Shown here piece after piece: positions 9,107 to 17,550 of a stretch of DNA of 64,000 nucleotides (positions are counted from its first letter, which is position 1; every line of letters starts with the position of its first letter). The translations under genes were made by a program, and so were the position numbers. The DNA lies in assembly GCA_965249005.1 (NCBI GenBank), contig CBDFLD010000016.1, positions 124,001 to 188,000 on the forward strand. The letters are read 5' to 3'. The notes under the pieces were generated by a model. It was not told the DNA's origin. It did no database searches and was given only the letters and a program-made list of their open reading frames with translations. Source of the DNA: CBDFLD01 sp965249005. GTDB lineage: Bacteria; Acidobacteriota; UBA6911.

Positions 9107-10456
9107 CTAGCCAGACATGGCTTCTTGCACCTGCGCTTCGACCTGATCCCGGATGCTTTCGAGATCAGAGCGATCCGTTGCCTCGAACCTCATCACGAGG
9201 ACGTCCTGTGTATTCGAAGCCCGGATCAACCCCCAGCCGGAAGGAAATAGGATTCGAGCCCCGTCGACATCGATCACCTCGTGCGTCTGCATGAAATGAG
9301 CTTTCACACGTTCCACGACGTCGAACTTGCGGTCATCATCGCACTGAACACGGATCTCGGGTGTAGCAATTGTCAACGGTACATCGGCCAACATTTCCGA
9401 CAATGGTATCGCAGAGCTCGCAATGATCTCGAGGAGTCGGCAGCCGGCATAAATCGCGTCGTCGTATCCAAAGTACTTATCCGCAAAGAACATATGGCCG
9501 CTCATTTCGCCCCCGAGCGCGGCCTTTTCTTCTTTCATCTTCGCCTTGATCAAGGAGTGTCCGGTCTTCCACATGATGGCCCGCCCGCCGTTGCTCTCGA
9601 TGTCCCGGAAGAGGTTCATCGAGCATTTCACCTCGGAGACAAAAGTGGAGCCGGGCATGTCCCGAAGGATGAGTCGCGAGTACAACAGCATCAGCATATC
9701 GCCCCATAACGTCTGGCCGGAATCACTGATGACTCCGATGCGGTCGGAATCACCGTCGAAAGCAATGCCCAGCTCGAGCTTGCCGGTGCGAACAGCCTTC
9801 CGGAGGTCCTCGAGGTTCTCTTCCACGGTCGGATCCGGATGATGGTTGGGAAAAGTTCCGTCAAGATCACAATACAGCTCCGTCACCTTGCATCCGAGTG
9901 ATCGATAGAGATCCGGCGCTACCAGACAGGCAGTGCCATTGCCGCAATCAATTCCGACCCGCACTTCTCTCGGGAGCGAAACCCGATCTTGAAGGTACTT
10001 GAAATACGCCGAAAGAACGTCGTGGCTCTCCACCGTCCCCGTTCCATCTTTAAAATCTCGATCCGTCACGAGTTGGTAAATATGCTGAATTTGCTCCCCG
10101 TGGATCGATTCCCTCCCGACGCAAATCTTGAATCCGTTGTACTCGGACGGATTGTGACTTCCGGTGATCATCACCCCTCCACCACATTCTACGTCATAAA
10201 GGGAAAAGTAGAGTGCCGGGGTCGGGACCATTCCGATGTCGATGACGGAGATTCCGCTCGCGTTCAGACCGGATACGAGCGCATCACGATAGGCGTCCGA
10301 ACTCGTGCGGCAGTCTCTGCCCACCGTAATGAGCCGCTTGCCCGCATTTGCCATGACTGTCCCAACGGCTCGACCGATCAGTTCCACAGACTCGTCCGTC
10401 AGATCCTTGCCGGCAATCCCTCGAATATCATATTCCCGGAATATTTCCTTGCGCAT
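9107..10456 (-). CDS. Phosphomannomutase/phosphoglucomutase
   Basis: 449 residues, the usual size of the AlgC/ManB alpha-D-phosphohexomutases that interconvert hexose 6- and 1-phosphates through a phosphoserine. The four domain signatures occur in order: MRKEIFREYDIRGIAG at the N terminus, the phosphoserine loop VMITGSHNPSEYNGFK (Ser100), the metal loop GIAFDGDSDRIGVIS, and the sugar-specificity loop GGEMSGHMFF. The last, with GEMSGH, is typical of bifunctional mannose/glucose enzymes. With the neighbouring isomerase it connects fructose-6-phosphate to mannose-1-phosphate for envelope polysaccharide. The start ATG at 10454-10456 gives the canonical opening. Confidence 0.95.
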   Translation of the reverse strand: MRKEIFREYDIRGIAGKDLTDESVELIGRAVGTVMANAGKRLITVGRDCRTSSDAYRDALVSGLNASGISVIDIGMVPTPALYFSLYDVECGGGVMITGSHNPSEYNGFKICVGRESIHGEQIQHIYQLVTDRDFKDGTGTVESHDVLSAYFKYLQDRVSLPREVRVGIDCGNGTACLVAPDLYRSLGCKVTELYCDLDGTFPNHHPDPTVEENLEDLRKAVRTGKLELGIAFDGDSDRIGVISDSGQTLWGDMLMLLYSRLILRDMPGSTFVSEVKCSMNLFRDIESNGGRAIMWKTGHSLIKAKMKEEKAALGGEMSGHMFFADKYFGYDDAIYAGCRLLEIIASSAIPLSEMLADVPLTIATPEIRVQCDDDRKFDVVERVKAHFMQTHEVIDVDGARILFPSGWGLIRASNTQDVLVMRFEATDRSDLESIRDQVEAQVQEAMSG

Positions 10457-10556
10457 GGAAATCCTCTCTTCATTTGTGAGCGCTGCAAATAACGTTCATG
10501 TCACACTCTGGAGTCCGGAGAGCCGCACTCGAGTGGTCCGCACAGGCGCTGAACCT

Positions 10557-11615
10557 TCAGGGTCGCAATTGTTGCTTAAAAGACTCAATGGCGTCGACCG
10601 GCGTCGGATCCTCCTCGTTCAGATAGGCTAGGTAGAGACTTACAAAATCGCCGAGAGAGACAACAGAGAATATTCGGGCCAGCCTTGCTTCTCCTGTCGT
10701 CCAGACTTCGTGGCAGATCGCCGCCTTTTTTTCGATGAATCGTCGGCTCAACTCAAATCGTTGCTGCACCTGTGGATGATCCTCTCGATCCCGGAGAAAC
10801 AGAACAGCGATCTCCCGCAACAATGCCCCCGGATATTGCCAGCCGACCAACTCATTATGGTTCATCTCCGGGATCAGATGATGAAATGCGAGGTTCTTTG
10901 CATTCTCCTCCAGTTGACCCCGCCAGCGCACCGCGGCTCCAGCAAGAACACTGTTCGAGGCGTAGATGCAGCCCAATCGGTTGTGAAAAGAACGCGCAAT
11001 CTGTTTCGCCTGGTTCCGGCTTTCCGGAACCGCTGTCCCGAGGAGACTTTGTTGCTCATCCAGGACGGAAATGGATTCGTCAATCAAGGGACCGGGATCC
11101 GGAATCAGGCCAAGCGCCCCCAACACGGAAATCAGCAGAACGGAGGAGAAACCCAACGCGGCACGCGGCGGATAACCGCTGGGCATCGAGACAACCGGTA
11201 TACCCTGGCTAGCTGCCAGTTCCGCTACCTTCCCGCCGGAGGTAATGCACACGACGAACGCGTTTGCCGCGATGGCCTCGTTCAGCGCTTCCAACGTTTC
11301 TTGAGTATTACCGGAGTAACTGCAGACTATCACGGCGGAGTTTTTGCCGACATAAGCCGGCAAACGGTAGTCGCGAACCACTTGGTATGGCACGCGAATC
11401 AAGTTTCCGGCAGCGTTCTGAACCAGATCTCCACCTATGGCCGATCCCCCCAAACCCGCAACCGCCAGATTGCGGATTTCATCAGGGGCCGCCAGCGCGA
11501 GACTCGATCCTGTTTTACGAGCCTGTCGAAGTTGTTGCGGTAGTTCCTCGATCAGGCGATACATCCCCTGCGCGTCGATCGCACGATTTCGCTGAGAATC
11601 ATCCAAGCTCGACAT
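10557..11615 (-). CDS. Bifunctional phosphoglucose/phosphomannose isomerase (SIS family)
   Basis: 352 residues with two SIS domains. Markers are AVAGLGGSAIGGDLVQ (about residues 51-66), the sugar-phosphate serine region VIVCSYSGNTQETLEAL, ITSGGKVAEL, and further on HLIPEMNHNELVGW, which contains the conserved glutamate and histidine of the archaeal/bacterial PGI-PMI family. The enzyme interconverts fructose-6-phosphate with glucose- and mannose-6-phosphate. It sits between the HTH-receiver regulator (15 bases) and the phosphomannomutase (100 bases), giving a sugar-phosphate supply pair. Intact and of normal length. Confidence 0.93.
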   Translation of the reverse strand: MSSLDDSQRNRAIDAQGMYRLIEELPQQLRQARKTGSSLALAAPDEIRNLAVAGLGGSAIGGDLVQNAAGNLIRVPYQVVRDYRLPAYVGKNSAVIVCSYSGNTQETLEALNEAIAANAFVVCITSGGKVAELAASQGIPVVSMPSGYPPRAALGFSSVLLISVLGALGLIPDPGPLIDESISVLDEQQSLLGTAVPESRNQAKQIARSFHNRLGCIYASNSVLAGAAVRWRGQLEENAKNLAFHHLIPEMNHNELVGWQYPGALLREIAVLFLRDREDHPQVQQRFELSRRFIEKKAAICHEVWTTGEARLARIFSVVSLGDFVSLYLAYLNEEDPTPVDAIESFKQQLRP

Positions 11616-11629
11616 TGAGTAATCCTTGG

Positions 11630-12199
11630 CTAGCCAATGAGTTTCATCGATTCTTCACGAAATGCGACCACGTTTAGAGGCTTGGTGTAAAAGAGGTCGG
11701 CTCCGGCGGAAAGGATCTGATCCCTCAGCGCCTCGTCATGATAGCCCGTGATGGCCACGATCTTGATGTCGCTCGTTGGATTCCGACTCTTGAGCTTTGT
11801 GCAGACGTCGAATCCATTCATCCCCGGCATCATGATGTCCAGTACAAGCAGGTCTGGCTTACGCTCGCCGATTACCAGCAAAGCCTCCACCCCTCCAGCC
11901 ACACTGGCGACCTCCACCTCCCGGTCCGAGGACTCCATGAGCGAAGTCAGCATGTCCCGCATCTCCGGTTCATCGTCGACAATCAGAATGAACGGTTTCT
12001 TTTCCGTCAGAGCGCTTGGAACCGGCATATCGAACCGGTGGAGAAAGTCGATCAGGTCCTCCCGTCGAACACGCCGGTGTCCCCCCGGTGTCGTGTATGC
12101 CTTGAGTTTGTTTTCTTTGACCCAATTCTGCACTGTCGTTGGGTTCACCTCGCAGATCTTGCTGATCTGAAAGGTCGTGTAGAAGCTTCTAGCAGCCAT
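11630..12199 (-). CDS. Helix-turn-helix (MerR/excisionase-like) plus response-regulator receiver protein
   Basis: 189 residues. Residues 5-55 form an excisionase/MerR-type winged helix (FYTTFQISKICEVNPTTVQNWVKENKL, TPGGHRRVRREDL), and residues 70-187 a CheY-like receiver with acidic pocket Asp75-Asp76, phospho-acceptor Asp121 in LLVLDIMMPGMNG, and the conserved lysine in FYTKPLN. The order, DNA-binding domain first and receiver last, is the reverse of ordinary response regulators. No histidine kinase is adjacent, so the partner is unknown. It lies just upstream of the phosphohexose genes on the same strand. Domain calls are firm; the target is not known. Confidence 0.9.
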   Translation of the reverse strand: MAARSFYTTFQISKICEVNPTTVQNWVKENKLKAYTTPGGHRRVRREDLIDFLHRFDMPVPSALTEKKPFILIVDDEPEMRDMLTSLMESSDREVEVASVAGGVEALLVIGERKPDLLVLDIMMPGMNGFDVCTKLKSRNPTSDIKIVAITGYHDEALRDQILSAGADLFYTKPLNVVAFREESMKLIG

Positions 12200-12533
12200 A
12201 ATCAGAAACTCGTTGGCATCAATCAGTCAAAACCGCTTTGGTCACGACAGTGGGCATCTCGTCTCGTCGTTGGTGGTTGGATTTCACCAACACCCTATGG
12301 CGCAGTTTCCGCTGCAATGAACAGCACCCCACGATCCAGATTGTACACCGGGCTGGTTGTGGTTCTAGTCAAAATGATCCCAATGATCAGGAATATGAGT
12401 CTGGCCATCGCGGGTTCTCGGTCCTTTATCGCGACGCTTTGTTGCCGCGATCTGGTACTGCGGCGCAACATCGCCCGGCCCGTCAGTAGCGACCCACCCA
12501 TCACCCCAGACATTCCGCACGATTTTCTCTCTG
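12200..12533. other. Intergenic stretch, no supported gene
   Basis: This 334-base stretch lies upstream of the HTH-receiver gene and downstream of the M16-like gene. A short minus-strand reading of 80 codons covers part of it; its last 37 codons begin MARLIFLIIGIILTR and could encode one membrane helix, but there is no clear ribosome site or family resemblance. It should hold the promoter of the regulator-isomerase-mutase run; I see no convincing -35/-10 pair. Confidence 0.5.
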
Positions 12534-15368
12534 TCATTCGCGCAAAGGGGGAGAGCTGGCCGAACTCTCTCTGCCTCGAGACAAGACCGTAACAGACTTA
12601 TCCAGGCTGAAAAAGCGACGCGCGACCGGAAGTACGTCCTCGGCCTGGACCTCACTCAAATGTCTGGGATACTCTCCCAGTTGACGTACATCATCGCCTA
12701 CGAGTACCGTCCGTGCGACGCGGTCGATCTGAATGGTGCGCGACAACTGCAGGGCTTCATAGGCGGCCATGGACGTGTTTAGCGCCGACCGGTGGGCACG
12801 AAAATTGATTGAAGTCTCGGCAAGCTTCTGAATCTCCCCCTCCAATGCCTTCTGAAGGTCGTCAAGTGTTCCTACCTCGGTTGCGGCTCGAATCTCGAGG
12901 CTTCCTCCGCGCACGCGCGGGGAATAGTGTAAAGATACCGCGTGGGCCAAACCTTTCCGGTCCTGTAACTCCAGTCGCAGAACGCCTCCGGGTCCTCCCA
13001 GATGGCTGACGAGAAGATCGAGCGCCGGGGCATCCTCGTCTCCCTGAGGCGGCGCCGCGAGTAAAATTACGATCTCGCTTTGCGGCGTCGTGGCATCGCT
13101 TTGATCGATAATCACCCGTTCGTCCGGTGGCGACGCGTATTCGTCCGGAAGCTTGGCATCTTGGTAGCGCGAACCACTGAAGTTACGAACAAAATATCTC
13201 GCCAGACTCGTTCCTTTGGTGTCGCCGAAGATGATCACCACGGGCCGAAGGTGTCGTATCGTCTTCGCGTACCACGCCTGGATATCCTCCATCGAGATCG
13301 ACGAAACGCTCGCCTCGTTTCCCAGCGGACGGAGTCTATAGGAATAAGTCTCAAACAGGGACTCCGTCGCCCTGTCGCGGATGCGAAGCGCAGCATCCTG
13401 GTCCCGGAGCCGAATGGCCGCCAACTGCTTCTGCTTCTCCCACTCGATCTGATCTTCATCGAATTCTGCAGACTTGATCAGTTCGATAACCATCTGCAGG
13501 CAACCCTCTACGTTAGGGGACAGAACCGAGAAACCAATACCAAAATAATCGTCGCGAACAACCGGCCGCACATGCGCTCCATAAAGCTCCAATTGCTCAA
13601 CGAGGTGATCGACGGGCATGTCCTTGTAGTCCCATCGCATCGATTGCAGCATCAGATGGGTAATACCAGAATTATCCTCACTCTCGAAAAGCTTACCGCC
13701 GGCAAAAAAGATGCCGGCTTCAACCACAGGCGCGGTGTGGTCTTCCTGAATGAACAATTCGGGCCCTCTCAGGACAGATGCTTTCTGAATGGGATAGCGA
13801 ATCTCACTAGGCTGGAACTCCCCAGGGGGCGCGGGAATATCGACAGCCAGTTCTGTGGCCCTTTCGCGCGCGGCCATTTCCTGTTCGGTGGAGCTCTCCA
13901 GAAGATCGCTCACCGTCTTCGCCACCACCTCCGCGGAGATGTTGCGCGGAGGCAATTTATCCGACGAATGCTCCACCAGGGTGCAGTGGTCGATGTTCAA
14001 GTACTTTCGAGTTACCCTTTGGATCTCTTCCTTCGAGACCTCTCGAAGGCGTTTGAGATAATCGTCCCGCTTCTTCCAGCTTCCCACCGATTCGAAGAAG
14101 GCAAGGGCCCTCGCCGTATCGCCCAGCGTTTCGAAGTCCTTCCAGTACTCGATTTCCAGCAACGCCCTTGCTCGCGCGATATCCCTCTCTCGCGGCCCCT
14201 CGCGCCTCAGGATCTCCAACTCCGTAAAGAACGCCAACGTAGCCACGTCCAGCTTCTCGGCATCCAAGTCTAACCGAAAGGATAGATAGCCATGGACCTG
14301 GCTGGCATCCACACGAGCGGAGGCGCGGTAAATAATATGCTTCTCGTCACGCAGACGTCGGTGCAGAATAGAACCGTCCCCCACGGCCATGATGGTCTTC
14401 AGTACCTTCAAGGCCAACAAATCCTCACTTGAAGCCACCGGTGAATGGAATCCAACCAGGAGGCGAGCATCATGGATCGGGCTTTGAACCTGGGCATATC
14501 GAAACCGTTCCTGCTCTGCGCTCACCGGGGCTGCAGACACCGATTTCGGGTGAGGTTGCAAACCACCGAACCGGCGCACGACCGTGCTCAGCACCCTCGA
14601 AGTCGTGACATCTCCAGAAATCACGAGAATGACCTTCTCTGGCTCGAAATGCGTATACCGATACTGTTTGAGATCCTCGATCGACAATCGCCTGAGCTCG
14701 TCGGCAGCCACGCTGGAGGTCCAGACTGGCAGTGCTTGCGAACCAAAGGCGAGCCTCATCAGCCGGTTTTGGCCTATCGCGTCTGAGCTCGACTCTCGGA
14801 CACGATCGCTAATCTCGAGAAACCGGATTGTCTGCTGCAGCTGCTCCTTCTCAAAGCGAGGACGGATCAACCCATCCGCTTGCAGCTCCAAGGCAAGATC
14901 CCATTGCGCGGAAGGAACCAACAAGTGAAACGTCGTGTTGTCGTGTCCGACCGACGTCTCGATCGTCGCCCCCAGGGATTGCATTTCCTCACGCACCTCT
15001 TCACGGTTCCGCTCGCTGGTCGCGCCATAGTAGGCTTTCTCGAGTAGTCGGGAGATACCCGAATGATTCTGCGACTCGTGCATCCTGCCGGTCTTCACGT
15101 AGGTCAGGATCGACACCAACGGATCGTTTCGCTGCTCACGAACCAGAACAGTCAAGCCGTTCTTCAGAACGGCCTGGGTCACAAACCGGGTGACATCGAA
15201 CTTATTGAAGTGGCGCATGTACTCTGGGCGAGGCGGCCCGGGCGCCCGGCGGCGTTGTTGGCCAGACGACAAGGAAGCAGTGGCAACGACCCCGAACGCA
15301 AGAACTCCAGCAAGAACACCAGCAAGAATGAGACGTCCGATCCGTCGCTTTGAAATGATGTAATTCAT
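12534..15368 (-). CDS. Exported M16-family peptidase-like protein, zinc ligands lost in both halves
   Basis: 944 residues from the ATG at 15366-15368, which gives a signal sequence (basic ISKRRIGR then hydrophobic LILAGVLAGVLAFGVVATA). The rest is the four-domain M16 (insulinase/pitrilysin) architecture in two halves. In the first half the HxxEH zinc site reads RLLEK (Arg107, Glu110, Lys111) and in the second half HLMLQ (His571 to Gln575), so neither half has a complete site and the protein is probably not a peptidase. M16 proteins normally pair an active and an inactive subunit; here no active partner is adjacent. It is the last gene of an envelope operon after the BNR and OmpA-PKD genes. 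A start at 15479 is also open. Confidence 0.85.
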   Translation of the reverse strand: MNYIISKRRIGRLILAGVLAGVLAFGVVATASLSSGQQRRRAPGPPRPEYMRHFNKFDVTRFVTQAVLKNGLTVLVREQRNDPLVSILTYVKTGRMHESQNHSGISRLLEKAYYGATSERNREEVREEMQSLGATIETSVGHDNTTFHLLVPSAQWDLALELQADGLIRPRFEKEQLQQTIRFLEISDRVRESSSDAIGQNRLMRLAFGSQALPVWTSSVAADELRRLSIEDLKQYRYTHFEPEKVILVISGDVTTSRVLSTVVRRFGGLQPHPKSVSAAPVSAEQERFRYAQVQSPIHDARLLVGFHSPVASSEDLLALKVLKTIMAVGDGSILHRRLRDEKHIIYRASARVDASQVHGYLSFRLDLDAEKLDVATLAFFTELEILRREGPRERDIARARALLEIEYWKDFETLGDTARALAFFESVGSWKKRDDYLKRLREVSKEEIQRVTRKYLNIDHCTLVEHSSDKLPPRNISAEVVAKTVSDLLESSTEQEMAARERATELAVDIPAPPGEFQPSEIRYPIQKASVLRGPELFIQEDHTAPVVEAGIFFAGGKLFESEDNSGITHLMLQSMRWDYKDMPVDHLVEQLELYGAHVRPVVRDDYFGIGFSVLSPNVEGCLQMVIELIKSAEFDEDQIEWEKQKQLAAIRLRDQDAALRIRDRATESLFETYSYRLRPLGNEASVSSISMEDIQAWYAKTIRHLRPVVIIFGDTKGTSLARYFVRNFSGSRYQDAKLPDEYASPPDERVIIDQSDATTPQSEIVILLAAPPQGDEDAPALDLLVSHLGGPGGVLRLELQDRKGLAHAVSLHYSPRVRGGSLEIRAATEVGTLDDLQKALEGEIQKLAETSINFRAHRSALNTSMAAYEALQLSRTIQIDRVARTVLVGDDVRQLGEYPRHLSEVQAEDVLPVARRFFSLDKSVTVLSRGRESSASSPPLRE

Positions 15369-15480
15369 TGGTTGCCGGGGGGCGTCTCGATCAACGCGAG
15401 TGGCTGCTATGAACGGAATCTGTGCGGGTTTCGCCAGGGCAGCCGGAGCACCGGATGATTCCACCGCGCGGTCGCGCAAA

Positions 15481-17535
15481 TCAATGCACGCGACCTAACG
15501 GCGTCGCGCTGTCGTCGGCAACGTCGCCGAGACGAATCTTCAGACGGTAAACACCCTCGGAATTCGTCCCCAAGTATACATGGTCCCTGAACTCAGGATC
15601 CTGCGTCAGGGTCCGGACCGGAGAATCAAAGCCGGGGATGTGGATTTTCTCCCAGCTCTGGCCAGCATCGTTGGAATAGAACACCCCTCCGAATGTCTTG
15701 TCCGCGGCCATGATCTGTCGCCCATCGCCATCCAGAAAAATCACCGCCGGTATATCCACCCCTAACCTTCCATCTCGTGGTTGCTGCCATGACGATCCGC
15801 CGTCGAGGGTCTCGAACAACCCACTGACCGACCCGACCAAAAGGTGATCTCGCTCCCCGGGGCAGACAGCAATGGCCTCCACCAGCGTTCTGTGGGCGAA
15901 CTCTGTAGACTCTATGGCCCAAGTAACCCCACCATCATGGGATTGATAAACCCCCTTGTTTGTTGCAGCGAAAAGCCGATCTACGGATTCGGACGAAAAA
16001 ACCACGGCGTAGACGCGGTCTCCGGGCGCTTCCGGGGCCCGCTTCTCGAACCGAAGGGTCTTGGCCGGCGCCCGATAGATACCTTGGCTGGTTCCCGCAT
16101 AGATCCAGGCTCCCCGCGGGTCAAAGACAAGATCATGGATTTCGAGACTCCGTGTTTCTCCCCGAATCGCTTTCCACTGGGACTTTCCAACGTGCCTCCA
16201 GTAAAGGCCGCGCCGGGTACCCACGACGGCGGCGCCATCCACCTCCGGAATAAAAGAAAGAATCTCGATTCCCTTTCGAGTCAGTCCGGAAGTCATCGGC
16301 ACCCATTGGCGCTCTTGGGACTCGAATAGAAAGACCCCACCGGCCCTTCCGTCCGACAGGACACCGGTGTAGAAGCCACGCTGATCGAAGGGCACGATTT
16401 TGGAAATCTGTCTGTGGATGAAGCCGACGTTCGATTCGACCCAAGAATGGCCTTCGTCCTGACTTCGCAGAACTCCATGATTCTCCGTTCCTATCAGCAG
16501 CGTCCGGTTGGTAGCCGCCGTAGCAATCTGTATGGAGTCGATCGTCAGGTGTGAGGGCGTCAGACGCCTCCACAAACTGCCCCCGTTTTCGCTGACCAGC
16601 AATCCCTCGGTCGTTGCTGCATAGATACGATTACGATCCAACGGGTCGGTGAGCGTGGCATGCGTTCTCACCGCGGAGCGTTTTGGAAAGACCTTCAGAC
16701 GAACCCACGACTTGGCTCGATTCACCGATTTGTATATGCCGCTGCACGTACTGGCGAAAATCACCTCGGGGTTTTCGTCATCGATGTTCACCGCAAACAC
16801 ATCCGAATCGAGTAGCATTCCCTTTTCCGCTCGAGCCCAGGTTTCACCAAAATCTGCTGAGGTAAAACCCAGACGCCAGGTACCGACGAAGAGGAAATTC
16901 GGGTCTTTCGGATCAATTCCCACGGACTCCGCACTGGCCGGCGTCACGGTACCGTGCCCCACCGCCTTCCAATAACCCCCACCATCGGAAGAAACGAAGG
17001 CCCCGTGCAGCGTCCCCACGATCATGTACTCGGGGCGCTCGCGGCAGATTGCAATGTCTCGAACCGCATGGGACCCTCCGGGCAACGGCACGAGGTTCCA
17101 CGTTCGGCCCCGGTCTTGGGTCAGAAACAACCCGCCTCCATCGGACTTCAGGTCCCAGGTGCCCGCGTAGATCCAGTCGGAGTACACCGGGTGCTGGACC
17201 AGGGTGTCGACCACGAATTGACGCCGCCCGATACCAGGGTAAAGGTGGTTCCAGCTCAGGCCCGTGTCTTCGGATCGGTAGAGCCTTCCGTCACTGGTCC
17301 CTAGAAAAACGACCTTCGGATCAGAGGCGTCCACGAGCAGCGAACGAACATCTCCGCCGAAGGGCCCGAGCTTTTCGATTTCGACAATGGATTTGCTTGC
17401 GGTTTGTCCTGAAGCAACAGGGAAGATGAGATGCCAAACCAGCAAGGTGCAGAGGGCCCGGCAGAGACGGGCCCACGGACATACGCCAATGCACACTCGC
17501 TCACGACTACCTGTCATCCACATCGCAGAAGCCAC
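15481..17535 (-). CDS. Exported BNR/sortilin-like beta-propeller repeat protein
   Basis: 684 residues. An N-terminal hydrophobic stretch (about residues 24-43, LCRALCTLLVWHLIFPVASG) is a signal peptide. The mature part is repeats of Asp-box/BNR type, seen many times as S-x-D-x-G-x-x-W: SEDTGLSWNHL, TQDRGRTWNLV, SSDGGGYWKAV, SADFGETWARA, SENGGSLWRRL, SQDEGHSWVES, SHDGGVTWAIE, SNDAGQSWEKI. Each is followed by the blade strand (IYAGT, LFVGT, IFAST). This forms a sortilin/VPS10 or YCF48-like propeller of two stacked wheels, probably for binding rather than catalysis; no sialidase residues are evident. It starts 15 bases after the OmpA-PKD gene, so it is cotranscribed with it. Confidence 0.88.
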   Translation of the reverse strand: MASAMWMTGSRERVCIGVCPWARLCRALCTLLVWHLIFPVASGQTASKSIVEIEKLGPFGGDVRSLLVDASDPKVVFLGTSDGRLYRSEDTGLSWNHLYPGIGRRQFVVDTLVQHPVYSDWIYAGTWDLKSDGGGLFLTQDRGRTWNLVPLPGGSHAVRDIAICRERPEYMIVGTLHGAFVSSDGGGYWKAVGHGTVTPASAESVGIDPKDPNFLFVGTWRLGFTSADFGETWARAEKGMLLDSDVFAVNIDDENPEVIFASTCSGIYKSVNRAKSWVRLKVFPKRSAVRTHATLTDPLDRNRIYAATTEGLLVSENGGSLWRRLTPSHLTIDSIQIATAATNRTLLIGTENHGVLRSQDEGHSWVESNVGFIHRQISKIVPFDQRGFYTGVLSDGRAGGVFLFESQERQWVPMTSGLTRKGIEILSFIPEVDGAAVVGTRRGLYWRHVGKSQWKAIRGETRSLEIHDLVFDPRGAWIYAGTSQGIYRAPAKTLRFEKRAPEAPGDRVYAVVFSSESVDRLFAATNKGVYQSHDGGVTWAIESTEFAHRTLVEAIAVCPGERDHLLVGSVSGLFETLDGGSSWQQPRDGRLGVDIPAVIFLDGDGRQIMAADKTFGGVFYSNDAGQSWEKIHIPGFDSPVRTLTQDPEFRDHVYLGTNSEGVYRLKIRLGDVADDSATPLGRVH

Positions 17536-17550
17536 CCGTCCTTCCAGTGA

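Noticed and set aside
12295..12537. 80-codon minus-strand reading with a hydrophobic segment
   Set aside because: One possible membrane helix but overlaps the M16 gene end by 4 bases, no ribosome site, no resemblance; described only as an intergenic stretch.
13080..14273. 397-codon plus-strand reading opposite the M16-like gene
   Set aside because: Long but antisense to a clear M16-fold coding region; a byproduct of GC-rich codon use.
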